From the NCBI GenBank assembly GCA_017643385.1, contig JAEPNN010000005.1, positions 1 through 64,000 of the forward strand: 64,000 nt of DNA, in the 5' to 3' direction. Position numbers and translations under genes: made by a program. The notes beneath the pieces are model-generated. The model worked only from the letters and a program-made list of their open reading frames with translations, did no database searches and was not told the DNA's origin. Of the stretch, positions 34,195 to 45,216 are shown in pieces. The stretch comes from Dinoroseobacter sp. (lineage in GTDB: Bacteria; Pseudomonadota; Alphaproteobacteria; Rhodobacterales; Rhodobacteraceae). Within the stretch, counting starts at the first letter, position 1; each line of letters begins with the position of its first letter.

Positions 34195-34201
34195 TGAAGT
34201 G

Positions 34202-34870
34202 ATGACATACGAAATCAAACATCATCTAACCGAAGCGGTTGTTATGGCTTATTCTGCTGGCACATTGCCAGAAGCGTTTAACCTGCTGGTCGCAGCGCAT
34301 ATAAGCATGTGTGACGAATGCCGCGCGCTTGTCGCAGCCCATGAATTCGTTGGTGGCGCAATTCTCGAGGATTGCGAAGAAATTGCTTTGTCTGATGACG
34401 CTTTGGAAGCATGCTTCTCAAAGATCGAAACAGGAGCAAAAGATCAAATTTTGGTTCCAGCCACGCCTGTGTCTTCACAGAACGAAAATAGCGTACTCCC
34501 TCAGCCCCTGCAGGATTATGTAGGCGGAGATTTGGATGCCGTGAAATGGCGTAAGGTTGGCGGCGGTGTCCAGCAGGCAATCTTGCGGACGTCGAAGGAG
34601 GCCACTGTTCGACTTTTGCGTATTCCGGGGGGCTGTGAAGTTCCGGATCACGGACATCATGGAACCGAGATGACGCTCGTTTTGCAGGGGGCATTCCGTG
34701 ACGAATTCTCGGAATTCCGTGCAGGTGACGTCGAGATCTGCGATGCAGATGTAGAGCATACACCGATCGCACTTGAGGGCGAAGATTGCATTTGCCTCGC
34801 GGCAACCGACGCGCGCCTGAAATTTGCGGGTTTCCTGCCAAAAATAGCGCAGCCTTTCCTGCGCATCTGA
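34202..34870 (+). CDS. chrR: ChrR, zinc-binding cupin anti-sigma factor of RpoE
   Basis: This 222-residue cytoplasmic anti-sigma factor has an N-terminal anti-sigma domain with zinc ligands His8, His33, Cys37 and Cys40 (AAHISMCDEC). The C-terminal cupin has VPDHGHHGTEMTLVLQG and VEHTPIAL (His149, His151, Glu155, His185). The layout and spacing match R. sphaeroides ChrR, whose cupin domain is needed for the response to singlet oxygen. An ATG at 34202 is chosen over a GTG one codon earlier. It follows rpoE by seven bases, as expected for a sigma/anti-sigma pair. Confidence 0.95.
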   Translation: MTYEIKHHLTEAVVMAYSAGTLPEAFNLLVAAHISMCDECRALVAAHEFVGGAILEDCEEIALSDDALEACFSKIETGAKDQILVPATPVSSQNENSVLPQPLQDYVGGDLDAVKWRKVGGGVQQAILRTSKEATVRLLRIPGGCEVPDHGHHGTEMTLVLQGAFRDEFSEFRAGDVEICDADVEHTPIALEGEDCICLAATDARLKFAGFLPKIAQPFLRI

Positions 34871-34874
34871 GGCG

Positions 34875-36035
34875 TCAGGGCTTCGGTCGGTGCAGCGACA
34901 GCGGATCGCCAGTATCGTCATCAAATTCAAACGTGTCGAGCCGCGTGGCCCTTTTGCCTGCCCGCTCGGCCGCAGTGGTAATATCCTCAAGATCGCGCCG
35001 AGCTTGGCCAAAATGCGTGTTTAGCTTTCCAACGCGTTCTACAACCAACTCAACATCGCGATGTAGCATAGCGAGCTGCTTGCGAATATTACCCGCCTGC
35101 TCGCGCATGCGCGCATCTTTGAGAACCGCGCGCATCGTATTTAACGTGGCCATGCATGTGGTCGGAGACACGATCCAGACCCTGGCCGCAAACCCTTCAC
35201 GAACAACCTCAGCGAAATTTGCATGAAGCTCGGCATAGACGGCCTCGGACGGCAAAAACATCAAAGCACCGTCAGCGGTCTCGCCTTCCAGAATATACTT
35301 CTCGGAAATTGCCTTGATATGCGCGCGCACTGCGACACGGAATTGCCTGGCTGCTAACTCAGCTTCCGTTTTGTTGACTGAACTCCGGAGGGCTTCGTAA
35401 GCCTCAAGCGGGAATTTCGAATCAATCACAATCGGACCGGGAGGATTTGGCAAATGGATCAGGCAATCAGCCCGTTTGCCGTTCGACAGTGTCGCCTGCA
35501 TTGAAAAGGCGTCTGCCGGAAGTGCCTTACCAACGATATCGTTCAGCTGAATCTCTCCAAACGCACCCCGGGTCTGTTTGTTAGACAGGATGTCTTGAAG
35601 GCCCAGAACGTCACCCGACAGCTTCTCGATATTGGCTTGGGCCTTGTCGATCGTTTCAAGTCGTTGCTGCAACTCACCCAAGGAACGCGCCGTCCGAGTG
35701 GAAGATCCGTGCAGAGACTCGCCCATGCGCACCGTGACGTCCTCCAGTCTTTTTTCCATCGTTGCTATCATCTGTGCCTGACTGGCAGCCTGAGCCTCAC
35801 TTACTGCATGCAATCCGCCTGCGAGTTGCTGTTGCCCGTTGGCAAGGTTCTGCACAGACTGCCCTAGATGGGTCATATGCTGGAACATTGGTTCCGTCAT
35901 GCGCGCCGTCTTCGATAGTCCGCGCAGTGTGACGATCAGAAGGATCAGAATCGCGAAAATGGCAATCACCCCACCTGTTACGGCAAGGACACTTGGGTCA
36001 TCCAGTGTGTAGGTTTGGTCACCGATCTGGATCAT
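34875..36035 (-). CDS. rmuC: RmuC family DNA recombination protein
   Basis: This 386-residue protein has an N-terminal transmembrane helix (about 15-38), a long Gln/Glu-rich coiled coil (about 45-145), then the RmuC nuclease-like domain with [31 protein letters not shown] and [17 protein letters not shown]. RmuC is linked to limiting inverted-repeat recombination; the mechanism is unsettled. The start overlaps the mutL stop by four bases (ATGA), so the two are co-translated, a physical link between mismatch repair and RmuC. Confidence 0.93.
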   Translation of the reverse strand: MIQIGDQTYTLDDPSVLAVTGGVIAIFAILILLIVTLRGLSKTARMTEPMFQHMTHLGQSVQNLANGQQQLAGGLHAVSEAQAASQAQMIATMEKRLEDVTVRMGESLHGSSTRTARSLGELQQRLETIDKAQANIEKLSGDVLGLQDILSNKQTRGAFGEIQLNDIVGKALPADAFSMQATLSNGKRADCLIHLPNPPGPIVIDSKFPLEAYEALRSSVNKTEAELAARQFRVAVRAHIKAISEKYILEGETADGALMFLPSEAVYAELHANFAEVVREGFAARVWIVSPTTCMATLNTMRAVLKDARMREQAGNIRKQLAMLHRDVELVVERVGKLNTHFGQARRDLEDITTAAERAGKRATRLDTFEFDDDTGDPLSLHRPKP

Positions 36036-37849
36036 GTACGCCCAAACAAACGTTCAATGTCAGATAGTTTCAGGGAAACATATGTGGGTCGTCCGTGGTT
36101 GCATTGTCCGGAATGGGGTGTTGCTTCCATCTCCCGCAAGAGGGCGTTCATCTCATTTGCCTGCATGCGACGTCCGGAACGGATTGAGCCATGACAGGCC
36201 ATGCGGGACAAGATCGCTTCCACTTTTGCCTGCAAATTTGCGGATTGGCCCAGATCATGAAGCTCATCGAGAATATCGCGTAGCATGGCCTCGGCGTTAA
36301 CCGTTCCCAATATCGCCGGGGTTTCGCGCACTGCCACGGTGCCCGATCCAAACGGCTCGAGCGTCAGACCATATTTGGCAAGTTCATCGGTGTGGCTCAG
36401 CAACAAGGCAGCGTCGCTTTCCGACAGCGAGACAATTTCTGGAATAAGAAGCGCCTGCGCCGCAACGCCATTTTCTGCCATCTGCCGCTTCAGACGCTCA
36501 TAAACCAAGCGCTCATGGGCGGCGTGTTGGTCCACAATGACAATACCGTCAGATGTTTGCGCGATAATGTAGTTCTCATGCAACTGCGCACGCGCGGCGC
36601 CCAGTGGCGTTTCCACTGCGGCCGCTTCCTCGACAACCTCCTCGACCCTTGCCGAAGGGGCGTGCACGATCGGTGCATCAAAGACCTGAGGCGTATGGTA
36701 AGGATCGCGCGGTCTATCCATCTGATAGACCCGCGCCTCACTTGGCTCAGGTTGCATGGCCCCCAAGGTTGCGTTCGAAACTGTTGTCGAGGCGCGATGT
36801 CCAGCTTTGGCCAAAGCATGTCTCAGAGCCGTTACAATCAAGCCACGTACCAGCCCGGGATCCCGGAATCTGACTTCGGATTTCGCAGGATGTACGTTTA
36901 CATCCACCAGCTCGGTTGGGAGCTCAACGAACAAAACGGCTGCCGGATGCCGGTCTCGGCTCAGGAAATCTGCATAGGCCCCGCGCAGCGCCCCAAGGAG
37001 CAACTTGTCGCGAACAGGCCGCCCATTCACAAACAAGAATTGTGCCACAGCCGCTCCGCGCGAATAGGTCGGCAGTGCAGCATAACCTTTCAGATGAATA
37101 GCTTCGCGGTGCGCGTCGATGCGCAAGGCATTTTCCGCAAACTCCGCCCCCAAAATGCGTGCAAGACGACGGTGCAGCGCGTCAAAAAGATCACCGGTCT
37201 CAGCTGGCGCTTCAAAAGTAACACGCCCTGCCCCACCACCTGACACATCGCGCAATGTGAATCCCACATGGGGTTCCGCCATCGCGAGACGTTTCACAAC
37301 ATCCCCAATAGCTTGGGTCTCAGCCCGGTCGGAACGCAAAAACTTCAATCGCGCCGGGGTGGCGGAAAAAAGGTCCCGCAAGGTTACAACCGTACCTTGG
37401 CTCAGGGCGCTTGGACGAACTGAAGATACCTGTCCCCCCGACACCTTGATCTCAGAAGCATTGTCACTGCCCGCTGAACGCGAGGTCAAAGTAAGTTTTC
37501 CGACAGCCCCGAGACTTGGAAGTGCCTCCCCGCGAAAGCCGAACGAATGAATATTCAGCAGATCGCTACCATCGATTTTGGAGGTCGCGTGACGCGACAA
37601 CGCAAGCGGCAGATCCTCGGCAGCGATCCCATGTCCGTTATCTGTTACGCGCAGCAGGGTTTTGCCCCCGTCCGCGTAAGCGACTTCAATTCTGGTTGCG
37701 CGTGCATCAAGTGCATTCTCAACCAGTTCTTTAATTGCAGACGCTGGGCGCTCGACCACCTCGCCTGCCGCAATCCGGTTAATCGCCGCTTCGTCAAGCT
37801 GGCGAATTACAGGCAATCCGGTGGATATGTTGGGGTCGTGGGCGATCAT
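36032..37849 (-). CDS. mutL: MutL, DNA mismatch repair protein with endonuclease motif
   Basis: This 605-residue GHKL ATPase has motif I in [20 protein letters not shown], motif II DNGHGI and motif [17 protein letters not shown]. The C-terminal dimerisation domain carries [12 protein letters not shown], which fits the DQHA-x2-E-x4-E endonuclease motif of MutL proteins from organisms without MutH. The variant zinc motif QCNHGRP is near the end. The ATG is at 37849 with the M16 peptidase genes upstream on the same strand. Confidence 0.96.
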   Translation of the reverse strand: MIAHDPNISTGLPVIRQLDEAAINRIAAGEVVERPASAIKELVENALDARATRIEVAYADGGKTLLRVTDNGHGIAAEDLPLALSRHATSKIDGSDLLNIHSFGFRGEALPSLGAVGKLTLTSRSAGSDNASEIKVSGGQVSSVRPSALSQGTVVTLRDLFSATPARLKFLRSDRAETQAIGDVVKRLAMAEPHVGFTLRDVSGGGAGRVTFEAPAETGDLFDALHRRLARILGAEFAENALRIDAHREAIHLKGYAALPTYSRGAAVAQFLFVNGRPVRDKLLLGALRGAYADFLSRDRHPAAVLFVELPTELVDVNVHPAKSEVRFRDPGLVRGLIVTALRHALAKAGHRASTTVSNATLGAMQPEPSEARVYQMDRPRDPYHTPQVFDAPIVHAPSARVEEVVEEAAAVETPLGAARAQLHENYIIAQTSDGIVIVDQHAAHERLVYERLKRQMAENGVAAQALLIPEIVSLSESDAALLLSHTDELAKYGLTLEPFGSGTVAVRETPAILGTVNAEAMLRDILDELHDLGQSANLQAKVEAILSRMACHGSIRSGRRMQANEMNALLREMEATPHSGQCNHGRPTYVSLKLSDIERLFGRT

Positions 37850-37893
37850 GACGCTAAACCTAGCATGACCGCCCGCGAGTCGGAAGCTATGTC

Positions 37894-39207
37894 TTAATTG
37901 GTTGTTTCAAGACCTTCCGGCTTTCCCACAACAACGAAGTGCAGGTTTTCCGGTTGCAGCAACCGCGCCGCAATCGTGCGAATCTCGTCAAGCGTGACTG
38001 CGTTTACCTTATCGTTCCTTGTCGGAATATAGTCCGTCCCGAGGTCTGACATCTGCATGCCAACCATGATGTTCGCGATCCGGCCATTTCCATCAAACCG
38101 AAGTGGATAAGCACCAGTCAAATAGGTCTTTGCCGCCTCCAGTTCATCTTGGGTGATGCCGTTTTCGGCGATATCCACCCATTGATCACGCACAACCTCG
38201 ATCGCGTCGGCGACCCGTTCATTGTCGGACGAAAACTGGCCCAGATAAAGTTCGCCATGATCAAGTGGAAGCAAATAGCTTCCGATACCATAGGTCAGGC
38301 CACGCTCTTCGCGCACTTCGGTCATCAACCGCGAGGCAAAACCGCTGCCCCCAACAACAGAATTCAGGATGAACGCAGGAATGTAATCCGGGTCATCGCG
38401 AAAAATGCCCTGATGTCCAAAGACAACGACAGATTGTGGGGTTTCGAAGTCGACGACCGAGACGCCACCGTTTAAAGCGTAGTCCGCGCGATCCGGCATT
38501 GGTGCGCCTTCTGCGGGAAGTCCCCCGAGAAGTGTATCAAGCAGGAGACCCAGTTCTTCGCCTGTGATGTCACCAGACGCCCCAACGTAAACCCGGTCCA
38601 ACGCCAACGCACCTTGGTGCGCCGCGATCAAGTCATCTCTCGTTAGGCCTGCGAGCGACTCCGCAGTCCCTTCGCGCTTGCTGCCGTAAGGATGGTTGCC
38701 CCAAGCAAGCTGGTTGAAGGTTGCGCTGGCAATGTCCTCCGGATCATTCGCATCCCCCATAATGATGGACTGAACCTGCGCACGCACCCGCTCGATCGCA
38801 TCTTCCGAAAAACTTGGTGACACGACCGCCCCACGCAGGTGTGCAATAGCGTCGTCCCGGTTTTCAGTCAGCATTTGAGCCGAGATTGAAATCGCATCAT
38901 CGTAAGCTTCAAACTCGAAGCTCGCGGCAAGCTCTTCCAAACGCTGCGCATAAGCGATCGCGTCCATGTTTCCCGTTCCTTCCTCGAGAAGGCCCGTCAT
39001 CAGATAAGTCGCGCCACGCTTACCTGGGAGATCAAGCGATGCCCCGCCGCGAAACCGAATTTCAAGCGACACGAAAGGGATCGAGTGATCCTCAACCAAC
39101 CAGGCTGTTATGCCACCCGGCGAAGTTACGGGTACAATATCAACAGTTGCTCTGGCTGGTAGCGCCGCAAACAGAGCAAGCCCCAAGACTGATATGAAAC
39201 GGATCAT
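37894..39207 (-). CDS. M16 family peptidase-like protein, inactive subunit
   Basis: This 437-residue exported protein has a signal peptide (about 1-20, FAALPARA) and two M16-type halves. The position of the zinc motif reads [15 protein letters not shown], so HxxEH is missing. The second half has the [13 protein letters not shown] segment typical of the substrate-binding partner. It overlaps the active M16 gene upstream by four bases. The two probably form a periplasmic heterodimer like the alpha/beta mitochondrial processing peptidase. Confidence 0.9.
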   Translation of the reverse strand: MIRFISVLGLALFAALPARATVDIVPVTSPGGITAWLVEDHSIPFVSLEIRFRGGASLDLPGKRGATYLMTGLLEEGTGNMDAIAYAQRLEELAASFEFEAYDDAISISAQMLTENRDDAIAHLRGAVVSPSFSEDAIERVRAQVQSIIMGDANDPEDIASATFNQLAWGNHPYGSKREGTAESLAGLTRDDLIAAHQGALALDRVYVGASGDITGEELGLLLDTLLGGLPAEGAPMPDRADYALNGGVSVVDFETPQSVVVFGHQGIFRDDPDYIPAFILNSVVGGSGFASRLMTEVREERGLTYGIGSYLLPLDHGELYLGQFSSDNERVADAIEVVRDQWVDIAENGITQDELEAAKTYLTGAYPLRFDGNGRIANIMVGMQMSDLGTDYIPTRNDKVNAVTLDEIRTIAARLLQPENLHFVVVGKPEGLETTN

Positions 39208-40559
39208 TGGCCCACCTCCTGCTCAGCTGCTTCTGGGGCCAACAAGAACCCCGTAACAGCGCGACGCCTGTCAAACACTTGCGCAGCTGCCTCCATGATG
39301 TCTTCCGGCGTCACCGCCTGCAAAACCTCAGGCCAAGCCTGCACATCCTCAATCGTCAGGCCAGATGTCAGTGCTGCCCCATACTTGCGTGCGGTGCCCT
39401 GTACGGAATCAAGCTCATAAATCTCAGACGCCCTGATCTGCATTTTGATCCGTTCAAACTGTTCCAGATCCACCCCTGTTTCCATGAACTCTGCAATCAC
39501 ACGATCCATGTCGTCTTCAGCTTCTTCAAGGCTGCGCCCCTCCACCGGGGCAACCAAAACGCCAAATTCGCCGTGATCCAACGACAGGCCGGAATAGAAC
39601 GCCGTCGTAAACAGGGCAGTTGGATCAACGAATTGCAGCGAACGACCAAGAACAGACGTCTGAGAGCTTCCACCCAGAATTTCGGCAAGGAACGTAAGCG
39701 CAGCCGCCGTTTTCTGATCGCCCGCATTGCGTTCAGGGGCCAGATAGCTGCGGATCACATATGGCGTAGAGACCCTTGGGTCTTCGTACACCACGCGGCG
39801 CTCTGCAATATGTGGAGGCTCAGCGGGTCTGACCCGTGGCTTCAGGTCTGGATTTGCTGCAATCAGTCCGTAATGTTCTTTCGCCAAAGCCAAGGCATCT
39901 TCAGGATATACGTCTCCTGCGACAATCACGATTGCGTTGTTGGGCGCATAATGCTCGTCGTAAAAGTCGACAGCATCCTGCAACGTCAGCCCTTCCATTT
40001 CGTGACGCCAGCCGATGACGGAACGCCCGTATGGATGATTGAGGTACATGGCAGCACGACGCTGCTCCCCAAAAAGACCGCCAGGACTGGAATCGGTCCT
40101 TTGGCTGCGCTCTTCTAGAATGACTTGCAGCTCTGGCGCGACTTCTTCTTCGGTCAGCACGAGGTCACGCATTCGATCCGCTTCCATCTGCATCATCAGG
40201 CCCAGTCGATCGGCAGCAACCCTCTGAAAGTACCCTGTGTAATCGTAAGATGTGAACGCGTTGTCAGACCCACCATTAGCCCGCACCACTCTGGAGAACT
40301 CGCCCGGTTCAAGGTCGTCGGTCCCCTTGAACATGAGGTGTTCCAAAAAGTGTGCAATCCCAGACTTACCGGGGGGCTCGTCTGCGGAGCCAACCCTGTA
40401 CCACGCCATATGCGTCACAGCAGCAGCACGGTGATCTTCGATGACCACGAGCTGCAAACCATTTTCGAGCATAAAGCTTGTGACATTCTCGGCTGCCGTT
40501 GCCATCGCTGCTGGCACTGCAAATACCGCAGCCAGTAGCGTCGCATGCAAATTGCGCAT
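39204..40559 (-). CDS. M16 family zinc metallopeptidase, active subunit
   Basis: This 451-residue exported peptidase has a signal peptide (about 1-23, ending ATAA). The inverted zinc motif HFLEH is His70, Glu73, His74, with the downstream third ligand region LTEEEVAPELQVILEE. It starts at ATG 40559 after GGAGG; an upstream in-frame extension lacks such a site. It is the catalytic partner of the inactive paralogue at 37894. The substrate is unknown. Confidence 0.93.
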   Translation of the reverse strand: MRNLHATLLAAVFAVPAAMATAAENVTSFMLENGLQLVVIEDHRAAAVTHMAWYRVGSADEPPGKSGIAHFLEHLMFKGTDDLEPGEFSRVVRANGGSDNAFTSYDYTGYFQRVAADRLGLMMQMEADRMRDLVLTEEEVAPELQVILEERSQRTDSSPGGLFGEQRRAAMYLNHPYGRSVIGWRHEMEGLTLQDAVDFYDEHYAPNNAIVIVAGDVYPEDALALAKEHYGLIAANPDLKPRVRPAEPPHIAERRVVYEDPRVSTPYVIRSYLAPERNAGDQKTAAALTFLAEILGGSSQTSVLGRSLQFVDPTALFTTAFYSGLSLDHGEFGVLVAPVEGRSLEEAEDDMDRVIAEFMETGVDLEQFERIKMQIRASEIYELDSVQGTARKYGAALTSGLTIEDVQAWPEVLQAVTPEDIMEAAAQVFDRRRAVTGFLLAPEAAEQEVGQ

Positions 40560-40648
40560 TCGCCATCCTCCAGATTTCTCTTCGTGTTGAAGTGGGGCCC
40601 AACGTGTGCAGTTCAAGCGCACTGACGGCGTCGTGACCTGATCTGTGA

Positions 40649-41188
40649 TTACTGAAGCTGATCGATGATCAAAGGGTCAGGCGGCGCACTGACGGTCCGG
40701 ATACCAGCACGGCGGAACCGCTGTAATTCAAGATGCTGGTCCAGCGACTGTTCTTCGTAGGCCTTAAAATAGACGTTCACATTCATCAGACGTTCCAGAA
40801 TGCGGCCGTCATTTTCACGTCGAAACTCGAGATCTTCAGCTGCAAGGGTCTGCCGGATATTCGGATCAACGCCATAACGCGATGCGTATGTGACAACGCT
40901 TCCAGCATTGATAGGGCCTTCGACGCGGGAAGGACGGCCACCCAGCGCTGCGATGGCATCTGCGCGCGGAGTCTGATCACTGCGGTTCGACCCTCCGGGC
41001 GTGGGCTCGGGCAGACTGGCGAGATCGCGCGGAAGTTCAATTGGTTTACCGGGCACGACGGCGAATTCATCAGGAGATGATGTGTTGGACGCAATATTCA
41101 TCAGCGAGGGTTGGTCCGGCCCGCCACAAGCAGCCAGTCCAAGACCAAGCGTCGCCACACCAAGAATTCGGCCCGCGCTGCGCAACAT
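40649..41188 (-). CDS. DUF3035 (BamF-like) outer-membrane lipoprotein
   Basis: This 179-residue lipoprotein has a lipobox LGLAAC (acylated Cys near residue 21). The body contains PDEFAVVPGKPIELP and DLASLPEPTPGG, typical of DUF3035. Related alphaproteobacterial proteins have been described as a BamF subunit of the outer-membrane protein assembly machine. It lies between lspA, whose enzyme matures such lipoproteins, and the M16 pair. Confidence 0.88.
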   Translation of the reverse strand: MLRSAGRILGVATLGLGLAACGGPDQPSLMNIASNTSSPDEFAVVPGKPIELPRDLASLPEPTPGGSNRSDQTPRADAIAALGGRPSRVEGPINAGSVVTYASRYGVDPNIRQTLAAEDLEFRRENDGRILERLMNVNVYFKAYEEQSLDQHLELQRFRRAGIRTVSAPPDPLIIDQLQ

Positions 41189-41253
41189 CTCTGCCTCCGG
41201 TTCGTCTTTGGTCTCAGCATGTAACGCATAACAATGCGCAGGTCACGCGAGGA

Positions 41254-41724
41254 TTACGCTTTTGGCTTGTCCTTGCCGGTCCACAAGATCAACCCTACTG
41301 CACCTGTAAATACAAAGATATCAGCAACATTGAAGGCAAACGGGTTCTGAAAGCCACAGCACGACATGTTGAGAAAGTCAGCCACAGCCCCATAGACAAG
41401 CCGATCCAACACATTGCCGAGCGCTCCGCCGATCAGCAATCCAGCTGAGATCAGCACCCGCGCACCACCTTCCCTGAGCGCCCAACGGGCGACCAGAACG
41501 CAGATCACGAGTGCCAGAACGACCAAAAACCAACGCATCGTCGCTACGTCATTTGAAAACAGACCAAAGTTGATCCCGTGGTTCCATCCCATGCGAAAAT
41601 TGAGGAAAGGCGGAAAAACATCCAGTGCGCCGCGATTGATCAGATCCAACCCGTGAACCACACCCCACTTGGTGAGTTGGTCCAGTGCGAAGGCAATCAG
41701 GGCCGAGAAAACAATCAGGCGCAT
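41254..41724 (-). CDS. lspA: LspA, lipoprotein signal peptidase (signal peptidase II)
   Basis: This 156-residue inner-membrane aspartyl protease removes signal peptides from prolipoproteins. It has about four helices. The catalytic aspartates lie in GGALGNVLDRLVYGAVADFL (Asp107 and Asp116). It starts five bases after the purH stop, so the two are co-transcribed. The next gene encodes a lipoprotein that would be a substrate. Confidence 0.95.
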   Translation of the reverse strand: MRLIVFSALIAFALDQLTKWGVVHGLDLINRGALDVFPPFLNFRMGWNHGINFGLFSNDVATMRWFLVVLALVICVLVARWALREGGARVLISAGLLIGGALGNVLDRLVYGAVADFLNMSCCGFQNPFAFNVADIFVFTGAVGLILWTGKDKPKA

Positions 41725-41728
41725 CTGA

Positions 41729-43318
41729 CTAATGTCTAAAGTGCCGCTGGCCGGTCAGCACCATGGCAAGACCAGCTTCGTCTGCCGCTGCTATGACCTC
41801 ATCATCACGCATCGAGCCTCCGGGCTGGATCACGCAAGACGCCCCTGCAGCGGCTGCTTCCATCAGGCCATCCGCGAAGGGAAAGAACGCATCCGACGCG
41901 ACCGCCGAGCCTTGCGTCAATGGGGAAGGCAGCCCAAGCGCCTCTGCCATGCGTTCAGCCTTCTTGGCCGCAATCAGCGCACTGTCGAGGCGGCTCATCT
42001 GACCAGCCCCGACACCGACCGTTGCACCGTTTTTGGCGTAAACGATCGCATTCGACTTCACGTGTTTCGCGACCGTCCATGCAAACAGCAAATCGTCCAG
42101 CTCAGCTTCGGTGGGCTGGCGCTTCGTTACCACTTTCAGATCATCCCGGCCGATATGTCCGGTATCCTTGTCCTGCAAAAGAAACCCGCCAGCGACCTGT
42201 CGAATGGCCGCGATCGGCGTTTGCGGATCAGGCAGACCGCCGGTGGTCAGCAAGCGAAGGTTCTTTTTCTTTGCGAACACCTCAATCGCGGCAGGCGCTG
42301 CATCTGGTGCAATGACGACCTCGGTGAAAATCTCGCAAATCGCTTCAGCAGTTGCAGCGTCCAGTGTCTGGTTCAACGCAACGATCCCACCAAAGGCCGA
42401 AGTACGGTCGCAATCATAGGCCCCACGATAAGCGTCCAGAAGTGTCTTGCCGCGCGCCACTCCCGACGGGTTTGCGTGTTTGATTATCGCGCAAGCCGGC
42501 CCCGCATCTGGCGCGAACTCGGACACAAGCTCAAAGGCTGCGTCCGTGTCGTTGATATTGTTGTAACTCAACTCTTTGCCTTGCAGCTGCTTGGCCGAGG
42601 CAACGCCGGTTCGTGAAGGGCTCGCAATGTAAAGCGATGCCGACTGGTGCGGGTTTTCACCGTAGCGCAATGTCTGTGTCAGCTTGCCTGTGAAACTGCG
42701 GCGGCGCGGTGTCTCAATTTCAGCAGCACCAGCCAACCATGTTGAAACTTCTGTGTCATACGCAGCCGTCCGAGCATACGCAGTCTGAGCCAGTTGCTGT
42801 CGGAACCCGTAGCTGGTCGCACCGTTTTGTGCGTCCATTTCCGCAAGCACAGCATCATAATCCTCAGTATCCACAACAACACCGACAAACGCATGGTTCT
42901 TGGCCGCTGCCCGGATCATCGCTGGCCCACCGATGTCTATGTTCTCGATGGTCTCGTCATAGCCCGCTCCACGCGCAACGGTTTCCTCAAACGGGTAGAG
43001 GTTCACGATCAGCAGATCGATCGGACCGATCCCGTGCTCCTCCATCGCCGATATATGTTCTGGTTTGTCGCGCAGTGCGAGCAGGCCGCCATGCACGGCA
43101 GGGTGCAGCGTCTTGACGCGCCCATCCATCATTTCCGGAAAACCTGTGATGTCCGCCACATCCGTCACGTCCAAGCCAGCATCTCGCAGCATTCCCGCCG
43201 TTCCACCAGTGCTCAGCAACGCAACACCGCGCGCGGCAAGGCCCTTGGCAAAATCAAGCAGGCCAGTTTTGTCAGAAACGGAAATGAGTGCGCGCTTCGG
43301 CGTCACGAGATCGGTCAT
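41729..43318 (-). CDS. purH: PurH, bifunctional AICAR transformylase / IMP cyclohydrolase
   Basis: This 529-residue enzyme carries out the last two steps of purine synthesis to IMP. The N-terminal cyclohydrolase has [18 protein letters not shown] and [11 protein letters not shown]. The C-terminal transformylase has [10 protein letters not shown], the Lys-His pair in [10 protein letters not shown], and [12 protein letters not shown]. The ATG at 43318 is preceded by AAAGGAG; the upstream extension is rejected. It is between the heparinase-like gene and lspA in a conserved Rhodobacteraceae order. Confidence 0.97.
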   Translation of the reverse strand: MTDLVTPKRALISVSDKTGLLDFAKGLAARGVALLSTGGTAGMLRDAGLDVTDVADITGFPEMMDGRVKTLHPAVHGGLLALRDKPEHISAMEEHGIGPIDLLIVNLYPFEETVARGAGYDETIENIDIGGPAMIRAAAKNHAFVGVVVDTEDYDAVLAEMDAQNGATSYGFRQQLAQTAYARTAAYDTEVSTWLAGAAEIETPRRRSFTGKLTQTLRYGENPHQSASLYIASPSRTGVASAKQLQGKELSYNNINDTDAAFELVSEFAPDAGPACAIIKHANPSGVARGKTLLDAYRGAYDCDRTSAFGGIVALNQTLDAATAEAICEIFTEVVIAPDAAPAAIEVFAKKKNLRLLTTGGLPDPQTPIAAIRQVAGGFLLQDKDTGHIGRDDLKVVTKRQPTEAELDDLLFAWTVAKHVKSNAIVYAKNGATVGVGAGQMSRLDSALIAAKKAERMAEALGLPSPLTQGSAVASDAFFPFADGLMEAAAAGASCVIQPGGSMRDDEVIAAADEAGLAMVLTGQRHFRH

Positions 43319-43361
43319 GGGATACGGGGCTCCTTTGGCGCAGGTCGCGCTGGAAATGTTG

Positions 43362-45134
43362 TTAATTCGCGGCCAGAAGGTCATCGACCTCCAGGTCACG
43401 CGCCGCAGGAGATGCATCCTGCGCTTTCGCGAGGCTCCAACCGACTTCGGTGACATAGTCCAGAGCCAACGCAGATAGAACGATCTGTTTTGTCGCGCGT
43501 GGTTTCAGTCGGCCCTTCTCGAGATATACGGAAGGCTGAAGCGTCAGGTCCGCCTCACCCGCCCGGAATACCCAGACCTCACCAGACCGCGGCAAAAGCG
43601 ATATCGCCCGCCCCCCCATATCGACATGGGCTTCAACATCCGGGTGCAAATGAAAGCGAATGGAAAACGGAATGCCGTTTAAATTAGCGACATCCATAGC
43701 GAGCTCAAACGAACGCCGGTCAGCATCATCGGTCACGCTCAATGTATCGACGCCGATCAATCCACGCCCATCCAGTCCAAGTTCCAGATAGCGTGAATGG
43801 GTCAGCCCATGTGTCCGCCGATACCCGTCATGTGATGCAAGTAATGTAACGGCTGTCTCTTCGGTTTGAACGCGTTGCGTGACAAGGTTGGGAACCTCGA
43901 CCAGTACTTCTTGCCAGATCGGGCCACTTTTGCGCGTGCCAAGACGAGAGGATGAATAGCCATCGATACAGAGTGTCGAATGGGACGGTGTCGCGCGACC
44001 CGCACGACGCCAATCCTCGCCGAAGGTGCCCCCCGGGCCGCAATTCACGATAAGGGGCCGTCGCGCCGAGGTCACCTCCATCGCCATGGAACTGGCATGC
44101 GCATCTGGTGTGATTGTTCCAAGCGGAGGTGCGCCAACATCGACGAGAACGGATGTGCGCCCCCCAGACAGCCGGGCATATCCCATGACGGGGGTCTCTG
44201 CTGGTGCAGGACGAACGCCGGCCATGGCCAGCGCCTGATCAAGGCGACCATCTAGTCCGCGTCCGCCACCGTGAAAACGGGCCAGCGCCCCGTCCGTGTG
44301 TCTGAGCGCACGCAGTGTCGCAGCCACCTTTTCGATCGCATCAGAAACGGCTTTCGGCACCATCTGATCGCTTTCACTAACCGCGGCCGAAGCCCACGTA
44401 AGCAGCGTGAAGATCTCCAGCAATTCTTCGGGGTTCCGCGATGCAATCCCACCGTTCATGTCAATCTGGCGGCCACACTCCAACTCAAGTGCCTTCAGGG
44501 CAGGTTTTACGTGTTGTTCCATCCCCTGCAGCGACAGTCCCGCATAGATTATTCCGGTAAGCGCCTCAAAACGCGGCAACCCAGGCGCTGTCGACGGCCA
44601 GCGGCGGGCAAGGAATTTCGTTTGATGGGCCAAGGACGCAAAATAGTCCTTCGACATAGCGGACCCTTCACCCGCCAGCAAAAACAGCGCATGGTTAATC
44701 CAGCGGATCAGTCGGCGGCCTGTCAGATCGGGGACCCAACCAACACCACGTCCCTTGCCGTAGTGATTGATCCAATCACGAAGCCAGTTTTGCGCCTGCA
44801 CCCGCGCGTCAACACTGCCCACAGCTGCAAGATCATCCAGCCACGCAAAACCATGCAGTTCCATCTCGTATGAAAGGCTCGGCATGGGCAGATCCCAAAG
44901 CGTGTTTAGCCCGGACGGCGCTTCGACAAGATGCCCTGCAAACAGGAAGTTTCCTGCAAGCATCTGACGACCACGCGCAAAGCGACCAATGGTGCGTGGC
45001 TCGGGTGCAGAGTGAAATCCCGTTGCAGGCCGGCCAAGCCCACTGACAAACGCCTGAAAGCGATCCAGCGAGCGATACCGAAATCCGCGTGACGCTGATC
45101 GCTTCCAAATATCCGCTTTGTGCTGCTCTGCCAT
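43362..45134 (-). CDS. Heparinase II/III family protein
   Basis: This protein of about 590 residues has an N-terminal alpha-toroid (helix-rich, [33 protein letters not shown]) and a C-terminal beta-sandwich lyase-like domain ([30 protein letters not shown]-type segment, [20 protein letters not shown]). The family cleaves acidic polysaccharides. In this neighbourhood (between rsmB and purH) the gene is conserved but of unproven role. A TTG at 45152 is an alternative start six codons earlier. Confidence 0.87.
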   Translation of the reverse strand: MAEQHKADIWKRSASRGFRYRSLDRFQAFVSGLGRPATGFHSAPEPRTIGRFARGRQMLAGNFLFAGHLVEAPSGLNTLWDLPMPSLSYEMELHGFAWLDDLAAVGSVDARVQAQNWLRDWINHYGKGRGVGWVPDLTGRRLIRWINHALFLLAGEGSAMSKDYFASLAHQTKFLARRWPSTAPGLPRFEALTGIIYAGLSLQGMEQHVKPALKALELECGRQIDMNGGIASRNPEELLEIFTLLTWASAAVSESDQMVPKAVSDAIEKVAATLRALRHTDGALARFHGGGRGLDGRLDQALAMAGVRPAPAETPVMGYARLSGGRTSVLVDVGAPPLGTITPDAHASSMAMEVTSARRPLIVNCGPGGTFGEDWRRAGRATPSHSTLCIDGYSSSRLGTRKSGPIWQEVLVEVPNLVTQRVQTEETAVTLLASHDGYRRTHGLTHSRYLELGLDGRGLIGVDTLSVTDDADRRSFELAMDVANLNGIPFSIRFHLHPDVEAHVDMGGRAISLLPRSGEVWVFRAGEADLTLQPSVYLEKGRLKPRATKQIVLSALALDYVTEVGWSLAKAQDASPAARDLEVDDLLAAN

Positions 45135-45216
45135 TGTGCTCGTGAGGTTCAACTTCTAGCGCACATTACGGGCGAGACCAAACACTGTCACCGCCTATTG
45201 CACTGTTCGGGTCAAC

